Shown here: positions 1 through 8,014 of the stretch, in pieces
Layout: each line of letters starts with the position of its first letter
Position numbering within the stretch: position 1 is the stretch's first letter
From: Cumulibacter manganitolerans
GTDB lineage: Bacteria > Actinomycetota > Actinomycetes > Mycobacteriales > Antricoccaceae
Direction: 5' to 3'
Length of the DNA: 64,000 nucleotides
Assembly: GCF_009602465.1 (NCBI RefSeq)
Contig: NZ_WBKP01000002.1
Span: 1 to 64,000 of the forward strand
Made by a program: the position numbers and the translations under genes
The notes under the pieces: generated by a model
Seen by the model: the letters and a program-made list of their open reading frames with translations, nothing else
What the model was told of the DNA's origin: nothing
Databases searched by the model: none

Positions 1-124
1 ACCAGCCGAAGTCCTCAACGAGGTACTCTCAACGCCGCCAAAAACAACAGGCGTTGCGACGACCGCGTGAATCCGCCCGGCGTTTTGGTACCGAAGTACG
101 CCGCAAGTCGGTTGTCTCGGTTGG

Positions 125-796
125 TCAGCGCGTGCTGGCGCCGGCGAGTGAGTCCACGTAGGCCTCGATGTCGGCGAACGCCTCGAACACGTCGAACTCG
201 TCCGGCAGCAGCATGGCCAGGTAGGCCACGCCACGGAACTGCGCCGTCAGCTGCCGGGCCACCGTCTTCGGGTCGACGTCCGACCGGATCGAGCCGTCCC
301 GCACGCCGCGCGCCGTCGCCTCCTCCGTGCTGCTCAGCGCGATGCGGTTCAGCTCTTGCATCTGCTCGGTCAGGCTCGGTAGCGGCTGGATCGCCGCCTC
401 GAACATCAGGGAGTACAGCGCCCGCATGCGCCGGGTCGAGATCTTCCAGCCGTCGCGGACCGTGGCGACCCTGATCCGCAGCCCCTCGAGCCCGTCGGCC
501 TCGTCGATCGCCGGGTTCACGTAGGTCTCGAACCAGCCGATCGTCATGCGATCGACCAGCGCCAGCAGGAGACCCTCCTTGGAGCCGAACCGGCGGGTCA
601 CCAGGCCGTGGCTGTAGCCGGCGCGCTCTCCGATCATCGCGAGGGTGGTGTTCGTCAGTCCGACCTCGGAGATCAGCTCGGCGGCGGCGTCCAGGAGCTT
701 GCGGGTCGACAGGGCGGAGCGCGCCTGCTTGGTCGCGGGCGCGCCGCCGGCGGGCGGCACCTCCCGCGGGCTCGCCCCATCGTCGTGCAGCTTCAT
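125..796 (-). CDS. TetR/AcrR family transcriptional regulator
   Basis: A 223-residue protein with a TetR-type N-terminal helix-turn-helix at about residues 29-75 (KLLDAAAELISEVG, then TTLAMIGERAGYSHGLV and FGSKEGLL), followed by an all-helical ligand domain of normal family length. A GGAGGGG ribosome site precedes the ATG. It would bind a palindromic operator and release it on binding a small, often acyl-CoA or hydrophobic, ligand. It lies downstream of the ABC binding-protein gene on the same strand but behind a strong hairpin, so it is probably a separate transcript. Its upstream DNA carries TTCG-N6-CGAA at 857-870, a weak autoregulatory operator candidate. The target is unknown. The first 124 bases of the window hold no gene I can support. 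Confidence 0.9.
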   Translation of the reverse strand: MKLHDDGASPREVPPAGGAPATKQARSALSTRKLLDAAAELISEVGLTNTTLAMIGERAGYSHGLVTRRFGSKEGLLLALVDRMTIGWFETYVNPAIDEADGLEGLRIRVATVRDGWKISTRRMRALYSLMFEAAIQPLPSLTEQMQELNRIALSSTEEATARGVRDGSIRSDVDPKTVARQLTAQFRGVAYLAMLLPDEFDVFEAFADIEAYVDSLAGASTR

Positions 797-875
797 GACC
801 CCTCCAACGGGCGGTGCGTGGTCGGTCCGCCGGCTCCGGCTGCGCTAATTCTGGCATTCGTACTAGCGAACGAGC

Positions 876-915
876 GCGCCGGCGCGGGACCACCGAAGTG
901 GCCCCGCGCCGGCGC
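876..915 (-). terminator. GC-rich hairpin terminator after the binding-protein gene
   Basis: A perfect 13-bp stem, GCGCCGGCGCGGG (876-888) with its complement at 903-915, is capped by a further CCAC/GTGG stem and a CGAA tetraloop. It lies 18 bp past the stop of the substrate-binding lipoprotein. There is no U-tract, as is usual in actinomycetes. It should separate the lipoprotein transcript from the TetR gene at 125-796. Confidence 0.75.
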
Positions 916-932
916 GGGTGGTGCGTCTGGCG

Positions 933-2507
933 TCAGTCCTTGCCGACGGCGACGCCGCGCAGGTCGGGGCTGCCGCTGGACTTGTGGTAGATGTTCGAGA
1001 CGTCCTTCTGCATGGCGGTCGACAGATGGATCATGCACACCGGGATGATGTGCGGCGGCGTCTTGACCCACGCATCCATCATCTTCTCGTACGCCGCGTT
1101 GCGCTTCGCGGGATCGAGGAAGGACGCCCCCTCCGTGGCGTACTTCAGGATCTCTGGGTTGTCGGCGCCTCCGGGGTTGAACAGCGCCTTCGGCGCCAGG
1201 TAGCGGCCATTCAGCGCGTCCGGATCGTTGAGGCCGGTGAAGACCGAGCTGACGATCTGTGCCGACTTGTCCAGCGAGAACTCCTGGACCATCTGCGCCG
1301 GCGGGAGCGGCTTGACCGACACCTTGATGCCGATGTCCTCGAACTGGCTCTGCACGACCTCGGCGAACTTGGTGTAGATGGTGACGTTCGGGGTCGCGTT
1401 CACCAGCTCGAGGTCCTTGATCCCCTTGTCCTTGAGTATCTTCTTGGCGGCCTCGGGGTCGTACGGGAAGTCGTCCAGACCGTCGCCGACCTTCTTGCTG
1501 TACCCGGGGCTGTCCACCGAGAACGGCTGGATCTGCGGGGTGCAGTGCCCGTCGTACATGCCCTCGGCGATCGCCTTGCGGTCGATTGCCATGTTGAGCG
1601 CCTTGCGGACCTCGGGATCGCCCAGCCCCGGCGTCTGGGTGTTGAGCGCGACGTACAGGAAGATCGCGCTCGGCTTGGCGATGACCTTGAGGCCGGCCTT
1701 CTCGGCGTCGTCCAGCTGGTCCGGGTTGATCTGCGCGGCGTCCAGCTCGCCTGCGGCGAGCGCGTTGTAACGGGTCTGGTCGTCACTGATCAGCTTGTAG
1801 GTAAGGGTCGCGACCTTCTGCGCATCGGGGTCCCAGTAGTTGGCGACCTTCTCGTAGTTCACCTGGTCGCCGGGCACCTGGGAGGTCACCCGGTAGCCGC
1901 CGATGCCGACCGGTGCGGTCTTCAGCGTGCCGGCCTGCGCGGCCGTCGGCGAGACCATGACGCCGGCGCGGGCGGCGAGCGCGACGGACAGCGGGCCGAG
2001 GCCTCCGCTGACGTTGATCTTGACCGTGCGCGGGTCGACGACGTCGATACTGGTGATCTGGTAGACCTCGCCGGCGATCTTGCTCTCCTTGGCGCGGTAC
2101 CGGTCCAGGTTGAACTTCACGGCGTTGGCGTCGAACGGCGTGCCGTCCGCGAACGTCAGGCCCTCACGCAGCGTGAGCGTCAGAGAGCTCAGGTCGTCGG
2201 CGGCCTTGAAGGAGGTGGCGAGCTGCGGCTCGATGTCACCGTCCGGAGTCTGCGAGAGCAGCGTGTCGTAGACCGGCCGCCAGAACGCGATGTCGGCCCC
2301 GTTGATGCTGTCGACGGGATCCCAGCTCGACGCGAACGCCGTGTACGCGTAGCTGAAGTGACCGTTCGGGTCGTAGTCCTTGGCGAGCTCGACGCCGGTG
2401 GCGTACTGGTCGGTGGCCTTGGTCTTCTTGGCCGGGGCGTCACCGCATCCGGCCACCAGCAGGCTGGTCGCGAACAGGGCCGCGGTGAACTTAAGTCGGC
2501 TACGCAT
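933..2507 (-). CDS. ABC transporter substrate-binding lipoprotein (family 5, peptide/nickel type)
   Basis: A 524-residue extracytoplasmic solute-binding protein of the DppA/OppA family. The start at 2507 is preferred over 2525 because GAGACGAGG precedes it and it gives a clean lipoprotein signal: basic MRSRLK, a hydrophobic run and lipobox LLVAGC with Cys21 as the lipidated residue. The mature part has the family's long bilobed fold with DLSSLTLTLREGLTFADGTPF, typical of family 5. It should capture the ligand outside the membrane and deliver it to the permeases encoded at 9404-11334. Family 5 members bind peptides, nickel, opines and various small acids, so the ligand is not certain; its neighbours suggest a CoA-activatable organic acid. 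It has its own near-consensus promoter on the minus strand. Confidence 0.93.
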   Translation of the reverse strand: MRSRLKFTAALFATSLLVAGCGDAPAKKTKATDQYATGVELAKDYDPNGHFSYAYTAFASSWDPVDSINGADIAFWRPVYDTLLSQTPDGDIEPQLATSFKAADDLSSLTLTLREGLTFADGTPFDANAVKFNLDRYRAKESKIAGEVYQITSIDVVDPRTVKINVSGGLGPLSVALAARAGVMVSPTAAQAGTLKTAPVGIGGYRVTSQVPGDQVNYEKVANYWDPDAQKVATLTYKLISDDQTRYNALAAGELDAAQINPDQLDDAEKAGLKVIAKPSAIFLYVALNTQTPGLGDPEVRKALNMAIDRKAIAEGMYDGHCTPQIQPFSVDSPGYSKKVGDGLDDFPYDPEAAKKILKDKGIKDLELVNATPNVTIYTKFAEVVQSQFEDIGIKVSVKPLPPAQMVQEFSLDKSAQIVSSVFTGLNDPDALNGRYLAPKALFNPGGADNPEILKYATEGASFLDPAKRNAAYEKMMDAWVKTPPHIIPVCMIHLSTAMQKDVSNIYHKSSGSPDLRGVAVGKD

Positions 2508-2558
2508 GGTGCCTCGTCTCTGCACGGAGGGTTCCGGGTCGCGACGAGGGTCCGTCCG

Positions 2559-2582
2559 GCGACCGGAAAATGTATCGGTCGC
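2559..2582. promoter_or_regulatory. Inverted repeat at the binding-protein transcription start
   Basis: A perfect 7-bp inverted repeat, GCGACCG-N10-CGGTCGC, lies at the predicted transcription start (about 2579) and early leader of the binding-protein mRNA. It may be an operator for one of the adjacent TetR proteins or a leader hairpin. Confidence 0.45.
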
Positions 2583-2585
2583 TCA

Positions 2586-2614
2586 AATATATAAATGGCT
2601 ATCAGGGGTGTCAA
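2586..2614 (-). promoter_or_regulatory. Near-consensus sigma-70-type promoter of the binding-protein gene
   Basis: Read on the minus strand, TTGACA (2614-2609), a 17-bp spacer and TATATT (2591-2586) form an almost perfect housekeeping promoter. The local DNA is unusually AT-rich for this genome. The -35 box overlaps the stop codon of the upstream TetR gene. A promoter this strong implies repression by a DNA-binding protein. Confidence 0.8.
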
Positions 2615-3291
2615 TTCCCCGTGAGCGCGCGCCCCTCCGCCCCAGCGGGCGGCGCTGCGGCCGCCGGATCGCCCGGGGTCGAGTCGGTGCGCAGACCGCC
2701 GAGGATGAGGTCCGCGAGGATCTCCGCGACCTCGTCGCTGGAGTGCTCGCCCCGCGCTCGGAACCACTGGGAGACCAGGCTGACCATGCTGAGCAGGGCG
2801 TTCGTGATCACGCGGTCGTCCGAGCGGAAGACGCCGGCGCGCACGCCGTCCTCGATGGCCTCCTGCCACAGCCGCTGCACCTCGTCGCGGCTGACCTGCA
2901 GCTGATCCTGGTGCGGCTTGGAGAGCGCCGCGCGATCGCGCAGCTCGATGGTCACCTGGCGGCGATACCGGATGATCTGGGTGATGTGGTTGTGGATCAT
3001 CGCCCGCACCCGCTCGGCTGGGTCGCTGTGCGCGGCCACGGTGCGTGTCGTGCTCTCGTGCATGTCGTCGATGTACGAGATGAGGATCTGCCACAGTAGT
3101 TCGTCCTTGGACTTGATGTGGTAGTACAAGGCGCCCGATTGCACACCCGCCGCCTTGCCGATCTCTGAGACACTCGTGCCGTGGAACCCTTGGCGAGCGA
3201 ACAGCTTCGTCGCCTCGTGCAGGATTCGCTTGCGGGTCTCGCCGGTGGACGCCTCGGGTGGCCGACCGCGGCGGGCGGGCTCCTGAGTCAT
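2611..3291 (-). CDS. TetR/AcrR family transcriptional regulator
   Basis: A 226-residue TetR regulator. The start at 3291 (MTQEPARRGRP) is chosen over the longer 3378 frame because GAGGGGG sits just upstream. A basic arm with RRGRPPE precedes the HTH (RKRILHEATKLFARQGFHG, then VSEIGKAAGVQSGALYYHIKSKDELL, about residues 20-65). The C-terminal ligand domain resembles regulators of fatty-acid and acyl-CoA genes. It is divergent from the MaoC-lyase-CoA-transferase operon, and the shared 180-bp gap holds two 20-bp inverted repeats, so it most likely represses that operon and itself. The inducer is probably a pathway acyl-CoA or acid; that part is inference. Confidence 0.93.
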   Translation of the reverse strand: MTQEPARRGRPPEASTGETRKRILHEATKLFARQGFHGTSVSEIGKAAGVQSGALYYHIKSKDELLWQILISYIDDMHESTTRTVAAHSDPAERVRAMIHNHITQIIRYRRQVTIELRDRAALSKPHQDQLQVSRDEVQRLWQEAIEDGVRAGVFRSDDRVITNALLSMVSLVSQWFRARGEHSSDEVAEILADLILGGLRTDSTPGDPAAAAPPAGAEGRALTGN

Positions 3292-3337
3292 GGTTCCCCC
3301 TCGACGTTCCGGTGCACGCGCACGCGGCGCGATGCTC

Positions 3338-3357
3338 TGTAGTAAGTGTTCACTACA
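3338..3357. promoter_or_regulatory. TetR operator candidate 1 (TGTAGT-N8-ACTACA)
   Basis: A perfect 6-bp inverted repeat with an 8-bp spacer lies 47 bp upstream of the TetR start, in the divergent gap. Length and symmetry match TetR operators. Its half-site resembles that of the second repeat at 3438-3457. Confidence 0.55.
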
Positions 3358-3395
3358 TTTTGGGCCGCCGTCCGCCACCGCGGCAGAAAAGATCG

Positions 3396-3413
3396 GTAAC
3401 GAACGAATAACGG
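3396..3413 (+). promoter_or_regulatory. Motif GTAACGAA-N4-TAACGG, copy 1
   Basis: An 18-bp element upstream of the MaoC operon; 14 of its 18 bases recur at 9222-9239, upstream of the ABC permease operon of the same island. It holds a direct repeat of TAACG. It could be an activator site or a shared -35-proximal element. Confidence 0.45.
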
Positions 3414-3437
3414 AACCGGCCCGACGCTTAAGGCGGA

Positions 3438-3457
3438 GTAGGTTGTTGGCTACCTAC
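3438..3457. promoter_or_regulatory. TetR operator candidate 2 (GTAGGT-N8-ACCTAC) over the -10 region
   Basis: A 6-bp perfect inverted repeat with an 8-bp spacer. It contains TAGGTT (3439-3444), a plausible -10 box for the plus-strand operon, so a bound repressor would block initiation. It ends just before the first gene of the operon. Confidence 0.5.
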
Positions 3458-3471
3458 CAATGGAGGTGGAT

Positions 3472-3975
3472 GTGGCCGGCCAACCCGACTTCAGCGAGTT
3501 CGAGCTCGTTCCGCACGAGAACCGCTTCGAGTCCTTCCACCCGGGGCAGCGGTTCGTGCACCACTGGGGACGCACGCTCACCGCCGCCGACACCATGCAG
3601 TTCAGCACCAGTACCTGCGCGTGGCGTCCGCTGTACGTCAATCGCGAGTACGCGAAGGCGGACGGACACCCCGACGTCCCGGTGAACCCCGCCCTGCTGC
3701 TGTGTACGGCGGTGGGCCTGTCGGTGGAGGATCTCAGCGAGGGTGGCGGCCCGTTCCTGGGCGTGAACGACGTCGAGTTCGTGCGACCGGTCTATCCGGG
3801 CGTCACGATCACCGCGGAGTCCGTCGTGGAGGAGACGCGCGAATCGCAGAGCCGTCCCTCGGCCGGCATCGTCACCTGGCGGACCACCGTGACCGACGAG
3901 ACCGGGGAGGTGGTGCTGACCTACCGGCGCACCAACCTGGTGCGCAAGGGCGAGCCGGGAGAGGTGCCGGCATGA
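3472..3975 (+). CDS. MaoC-like hot-dog hydratase, first of a pair
   Basis: About 167 residues from GTG 3472, preferred because GGAGG lies 5 bp upstream; an ATG at 3460 would add four residues but has no ribosome site. The fold is of the MaoC/hydratase hot-dog type (FHPGQRFVHHWGRTLTAAD; NPALLLCTAVGLSVED; FVRPVYPGVTITAESVV; a terminal TYRRTNLVRKG). The usual catalytic Asp-His pair is not in its standard place (ADTMQFSTST), so it may be the non-catalytic or differently specialised half of a heteromer with the next gene. The stop overlaps the next start (ATGA), implying coupled translation. In mesaconyl- or itaconyl-CoA pathways such proteins hydrate branched dicarboxylyl-CoA. The substrate here is inferred. 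Confidence 0.82.
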   Translation: MAGQPDFSEFELVPHENRFESFHPGQRFVHHWGRTLTAADTMQFSTSTCAWRPLYVNREYAKADGHPDVPVNPALLLCTAVGLSVEDLSEGGGPFLGVNDVEFVRPVYPGVTITAESVVEETRESQSRPSAGIVTWRTTVTDETGEVVLTYRRTNLVRKGEPGEVPA

Positions 3976-4469
3976 CCGCGACGACGAACACCAGCGGCTC
4001 GCGGCTTCTCGGTGCCTTCGGCTGGTTCGAGGACTTCACCGTCGGGCAGAAGCTGCGGCACAGCCGGGCATCGACCGTCGACGAGCTCGAGGGCTCGGGG
4101 ATCGCCAAGCAGGTCCTGAACACCGCGGACTCGCATTGGAACGAGCACAATGCCAACGGGCTGGCCGAGGGGCGGCTGGTCTTCGGGCTCGCCACCGCGT
4201 CGCTCGTGCTGGGGCTGTCGGGCTTCGACACGATGGAGCACGCGCTGGCGGAGCTGCGCTACGACAACCTCCGCTTCACCGCCCCCGTGGTCCACATGGA
4301 CACCATCACCGCGTACTCCGAGGTCGTCGACGTGCGGGACGCCGACCGGCCGGACGCCGGCATCGTCACGTTCCGGCACTACGGGGTGCGTCAGGACGGC
4401 GTGATGGTGTTCTCCGGCGAGCGGACCGCTCTGATCAAGCGCAGCACCCACTGGAAAGGCGTCAACTAG
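3972..4469 (+). CDS. MaoC-like hot-dog hydratase, second of a pair
   Basis: A 165-residue MaoC-family protein whose start overlaps the previous stop by 4 bp. GWFEDFTVGQKLRHSRASTVDE is the typical family N-terminus. The stretch TADSHWNEHNANGLAEGRLVFG contains the His and Asn positions where MaoC hydratases carry their active site, then LRYDNLRFTAPVVHMDTI. Tandem MaoC genes beside a CitE-type lyase and a class III CoA-transferase are typical of mesaconyl-CoA or itaconyl-CoA hydration modules (Meh/Ich types). It abuts the lyase gene directly with no spacer. Family assignment is firm; the exact reaction is inference from neighbours. Confidence 0.85.
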   Translation: MTATTNTSGSRLLGAFGWFEDFTVGQKLRHSRASTVDELEGSGIAKQVLNTADSHWNEHNANGLAEGRLVFGLATASLVLGLSGFDTMEHALAELRYDNLRFTAPVVHMDTITAYSEVVDVRDADRPDAGIVTFRHYGVRQDGVMVFSGERTALIKRSTHWKGVN

Positions 4470-5399
4470 ATGAGCACTCGTCCGCACCGGCTCCGCCGTA
4501 GCGAGCTGTCGACCCCGGGAAGCAGCCCGAAGATGATCGCGAAGGCCGCGCAGAGCGCCGCCGACCTGGTGTTCCTGGACCTGGAGGACGCCGTCGCACC
4601 GTCCGAGAAGATCCCGTCGCGCGCCAACATCATCGCCGGGCTTAGCACTCAGGACTGGGGCTCGAAGACGCGCGCCTACCGGATCAACGGCGTGCACACG
4701 CAGTGGTGCCACGGCGACGTGATCGACGTGGTCGGAGCGGCCGGGCAGTACGTCGACGTGATCATCGTGCCCAAGGTCAAGTCGCCGCGCGACGTCTGGT
4801 TCGTCGACGACCTGCTGACCCAGGTGGAGATCGCGCACGACCTGGAGGTCGGCCGTATCGGCCTCGAGCTGCTGATCGAGGAGACCGAGGCGCTGTCCTG
4901 CGTCGAGGAGATCGCCGCCTGCAGCCCGCGTCTGGAAGCGCTGATCCTCGGCGTCGGCGACCTCTCGGCCTCCCAGGGCATCCGCGCCGGGCACATCGGC
5001 GGAGGGCAGGGCGGCGCGTTCAGCTATCCCGGCGACATGTGGCACTACGCCCGCAACCGGATGATCGTGGCCGCCCGCGCCAACGGCATCGACGCGATCG
5101 ACGGCCCGTTCGGGGGCATCAAGGACCCCGACGGCTACCGCGTGCAGGCCGCGCAGTCCGCGACGCTCGGCGCGGTGGGCAAGTGGGCCATCCATCCGAG
5201 CCAGATCGAGATCGCCAACGAGGTCTACGCGCCGACCCGCGGCGAGATCGACAACGCGAAGGCCGTCGTGCAGGCGGTGCGTGAGGCGGAGGCGGCCGGC
5301 AACGGCGCGGCGAACCTCAACGGCGTGATGATCGACGCCGCCACGGCGCGGATCTTCGAGGCCGTGCTCGAGCAGGCGGAGCTATGCGGCCTGGAGTGA
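4470..5399 (+). CDS. CitE/HpcH-family acyl-CoA lyase (malyl/citramalyl-CoA type)
   Basis: A 309-residue TIM-barrel lyase. Recognisable parts are LRRSELSTPGSSPKMIAKA at the N-terminus, VFLDLEDAVAPSEK (metal and substrate loop), VDVIIVPKVKSPRD, LELLIEETEAL (metal-binding Glu), LILGVGDLSAS and GKWAIHPSQIEIANEVYAP near the C-terminus. The family cleaves beta-hydroxyacyl-CoA thioesters such as malyl-, beta-methylmalyl- and citramalyl-CoA to acetyl- or propionyl-CoA plus an oxoacid. It starts right after the MaoC stop and overlaps the CoA-transferase, so it is part of one operon. Following two hydratases, citramalyl-CoA or methylmalyl-CoA is the likeliest substrate. Confidence 0.9.
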   Translation: MSTRPHRLRRSELSTPGSSPKMIAKAAQSAADLVFLDLEDAVAPSEKIPSRANIIAGLSTQDWGSKTRAYRINGVHTQWCHGDVIDVVGAAGQYVDVIIVPKVKSPRDVWFVDDLLTQVEIAHDLEVGRIGLELLIEETEALSCVEEIAACSPRLEALILGVGDLSASQGIRAGHIGGGQGGAFSYPGDMWHYARNRMIVAARANGIDAIDGPFGGIKDPDGYRVQAAQSATLGAVGKWAIHPSQIEIANEVYAPTRGEIDNAKAVVQAVREAEAAGNGAANLNGVMIDAATARIFEAVLEQAELCGLE

Positions 5400-6595
5400 C
5401 CGGCCGGCCGTCCACCGGGCCGTTGCGCGGGGTGCGGGTGCTCGACCTGACCGCGATGCTCGCCGGCCCGTACGGGTCGATGATCCTGGCCGACCTCGGG
5501 GCCGACGTGGTCAAGATCGAGCCGCCGACCGGCGACGTCACCCGGCACAGCGGCCCGCACCGCGCAGGCGACTCCGACGAAGCGTTGGCCGGCTACTTCC
5601 AGTCCGTCAACCGCGGCAAGCGCAGCCTGGTGATGAACCTGCGCGACGCGCGGACGAAGGAGCAGTTCCTCGAGCTCGTCCGCCACGCCGACATCCTGCT
5701 GGAGAACTACTCCGCCGGCGTCATGGACCGCCTCGGGCTCGGCTACGAGGTGCTGCACGAGGTCAACCCGGCGCTCGTCTACGGGACGCTGCGCGGGTTC
5801 GGCGATCCGCGGTCCGGGCGCAGCCCGTACACCGACTGGCCGGCCTTCGACGTCGTCGCGCAGGCGATGGGCGGCTTCCTCGGCATCACGGGCACGGCGG
5901 ACGGCCAGCCGGTCAAGTCCGGTCCCGGCGTCGGTGACATCTTCCCCGGCACCCTCCTCGCGCTCGGCGTGCTCGCCGCCCTGCGGCATGCCGAACGCAC
6001 CGGCGAGGGCCAGTTCGTCGACATCGCCATGTACGACGCCGTCCTCGCGCTGTGCGAGAGGGCGGTGTACCAGTACTCCTACCTGGACGCCGTCGCCCAG
6101 CCGATCGGCAACTCGCACCCGCTGCTGTTCCCCTTCGACATCTTCCAGACGTCCGACGGCTGGATCGCGATGGCCGCGCAGGCCCCGCACCATTGGGCGA
6201 TCCTGTGCGACGCGATGCAGCGTCCGGACCTCGCGGAGGACCCGCGGTACGCCGCGAACATCGATCGCGTGGTGCACCGCGACGAGGTCGCGCCCGTCGT
6301 CACGGCGTGGGTCGCCGGGCACACCACCGCAGAGATCGTCGCCGAGCTGGGCGGCCGGGTGCCCGTGGGGCCGGTGAACCACATGAACGACATCTACGCC
6401 GATCCGCACGTCGCCGCGCGGGAGATGCTCGTCGACGTCCCCCAGCCGGGCTCCGCGACGCCCGTCACCGTCGCGGGGGTTCCGCTGAAGTTCAGCGGGA
6501 CGCCGGCGCGGATCACCGACCGCGGCCCACTGCTCGGCGAGCACGACTACGACGACGTGCTCGCGGCCTGGACGCGGCCGCCCGAGCAGGACTGA
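5384..6595 (+). CDS. Class III (CaiB/BaiF) CoA-transferase
   Basis: A 403-residue family III CoA-transferase. The N-terminal Rossmann part reads RGVRVLDLTAMLAGPYGSMILADLGADVVKIE, typical of the family; the catalytic Asp expected to carry the acyl anhydride lies in GPGVGDIFPGTLLALGV (Asp185, matching Asp169 of formyl-CoA transferase). It overlaps the lyase gene by 16 bp; an internal GTG at 5396 is an alternative start. These enzymes move CoA between carboxylic acids, or within one molecule as in mesaconyl-CoA C1-C4 transferase. Here it probably activates the imported acid, or shifts CoA between its two carboxyls so that hydratase and lyase can act. Confidence 0.92.
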   Translation: MRPGVTGRPSTGPLRGVRVLDLTAMLAGPYGSMILADLGADVVKIEPPTGDVTRHSGPHRAGDSDEALAGYFQSVNRGKRSLVMNLRDARTKEQFLELVRHADILLENYSAGVMDRLGLGYEVLHEVNPALVYGTLRGFGDPRSGRSPYTDWPAFDVVAQAMGGFLGITGTADGQPVKSGPGVGDIFPGTLLALGVLAALRHAERTGEGQFVDIAMYDAVLALCERAVYQYSYLDAVAQPIGNSHPLLFPFDIFQTSDGWIAMAAQAPHHWAILCDAMQRPDLAEDPRYAANIDRVVHRDEVAPVVTAWVAGHTTAEIVAELGGRVPVGPVNHMNDIYADPHVAAREMLVDVPQPGSATPVTVAGVPLKFSGTPARITDRGPLLGEHDYDDVLAAWTRPPEQD

Positions 6596-6628
6596 CCCCG
6601 CCCACCGACCGAAAGGTGCCGTACGCGC

Positions 6629-8005
6629 ATGGCTGATCAGACCGAACTACTGGCGAGCGCCCTGCCGGAGTACCGCAGCGGCCCCATCCCGGACGACGTC
6701 CGGACGGTCGCCCGCTCGAGCGTGCTGGACTGGCTCGGCGTCACCATCGCGGCCGCCTCGAGCGAGCCGGTGCGCGGGCTGCGCTCCGTGCTGCGCCCAG
6801 AGGCAGCGCCTGGCGGATCGACTCTTGTGGGCGGCGGCCGCACGACGCCGCTGCTCGCCGCGCGCCTCAACGGCACCGCCGGGCACGTCCTGGACTTCGA
6901 CGACGTCCTCGCCTCGTTCGGGCACCCGACCGTCCCGGTGCTGCCGGTGGCGCTCGCGCTCGCCGAGGACACCGGCAGCACCGGTGACGCGCTGCTGCGT
7001 GCCTTCATCGGCGGCATCGAGACCGAGGCGAGGGTGTCGGACCTGGTCGGCGCGCGGCACTACGAGGCCGGTTTCCATTCGACGGCCACGCTGGGAGTGT
7101 TCGGCGCCGCGGCGGCGGCTGCGATGCTGCTCGAGCTGGACGGGTCCGAGACGCAAACCGCCCTCGGGCTCGCGTCGCTCTCCTCGGCGGGGCTGAAGGC
7201 GGCCTTCGGGTCGTGGGGCAAGTCGCTGCAGGTCGGCCACGCGGCCGCTGAGGGCTTGCTGGCCGCGCTGCTCGCACGGGCGGGTGCCACGGGGCCACAG
7301 CCCGGGCTCGGAGGCACGCAGGGCTACCTGAGCACGCACCGCGTCACCCCCGACCCGACCGTGCGCGAGGAGGTCGACGCGCCGGGTCGGCCGTGGCGCA
7401 CCACCGACATGCTGTTCAAGTACCACGCCTCCTGCTACGGCACGCACTCCAGCATCGAATCGCTCCTGGCGCTGCGCACCGAGGCCCACGGCGCCGACGT
7501 CCGGGAGATCCGGCTCGGGGTGTCCCCGAGGCACATCGGCATGTGCGACCAGACCGACGCGCGCACCGAGCTGCAGGGCAAGTTCAGCCTGGCCTTCACC
7601 AGCGCGCTGGCGTGGCTGCGCGGCAGCGCCGGCGAGGCCGACTTCCGCCCCGAATCGCTGGCGGACACCGCGGTCCAGGACCTCGCCACGCGGGTCCGCG
7701 TCATCGAGGACGCTGAGCGCGACTTCAGCACCACCGACGTCACCGTCCAGCTGGCCGACGGCCGGACGCTTCGTTCCGCGGTCAACATGGCCATCCCGGC
7801 GCCCGCCGGCGAGCTCGCGGCCCAGTGGAACCGCCTCGAGACGAAGTTCCGCAGGCTGACCGCACCGTTGCTGCCGTCCGGCGTCGTCGACCGGCTCGTC
7901 GCCGCGGTGGCCGGCATCGACCGGTCACCGACGCTCACCGGCCTGACCGCGGCGCTCGCCGCGGCCGGCGACGCACTGCACGCACCCACCACCGTCACCA
8001 GATAA
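6629..8005 (+). CDS. MmgE/PrpD family protein
   Basis: A 458-residue member of the 2-methylcitrate dehydratase / cis-aconitate decarboxylase superfamily, covering the full family length. Typical elements are SVLDWLGVTIAAASSEP near the N-terminus, LNGTAGHVLDFDDVLASFGHPTVPVLPVALALAE, FIGGIETEARVSDL, HSTATLGVFGAAAAAAMLL, GSWGKSLQVGHAAAEGLLAA and FKYHASCYGTHSSIES. It follows the CoA-transferase by 33 bp in the same operon. Functions in the family include 2-methylcitrate dehydration, cis-aconitate decarboxylation to itaconate and isomerisations. With the neighbouring enzymes a C5 or C6 polycarboxylate reaction is likely, but which one cannot be read from the sequence. Confidence 0.88.
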   Translation: MADQTELLASALPEYRSGPIPDDVRTVARSSVLDWLGVTIAAASSEPVRGLRSVLRPEAAPGGSTLVGGGRTTPLLAARLNGTAGHVLDFDDVLASFGHPTVPVLPVALALAEDTGSTGDALLRAFIGGIETEARVSDLVGARHYEAGFHSTATLGVFGAAAAAAMLLELDGSETQTALGLASLSSAGLKAAFGSWGKSLQVGHAAAEGLLAALLARAGATGPQPGLGGTQGYLSTHRVTPDPTVREEVDAPGRPWRTTDMLFKYHASCYGTHSSIESLLALRTEAHGADVREIRLGVSPRHIGMCDQTDARTELQGKFSLAFTSALAWLRGSAGEADFRPESLADTAVQDLATRVRVIEDAERDFSTTDVTVQLADGRTLRSAVNMAIPAPAGELAAQWNRLETKFRRLTAPLLPSGVVDRLVAAVAGIDRSPTLTGLTAALAAAGDALHAPTTVTR

Positions 8006-8014
8006 GAGGACCGC

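Noticed and set aside
1-124. Partial gene at the left edge
   Set aside because: The open frames here give no recognisable protein and are extensions of shadow frames.
918-2594. Plus-strand 558-codon frame opposite the binding lipoprotein
   Set aside because: Antisense shadow; the minus-strand protein has a signal peptide, lipobox and family motifs.
3621-3971. Upstream extension of the second MaoC gene
   Set aside because: This stretch overlaps the first MaoC gene in another frame and reads as low-complexity Arg/Gly; the ATGA overlap at 3972 is the natural start.
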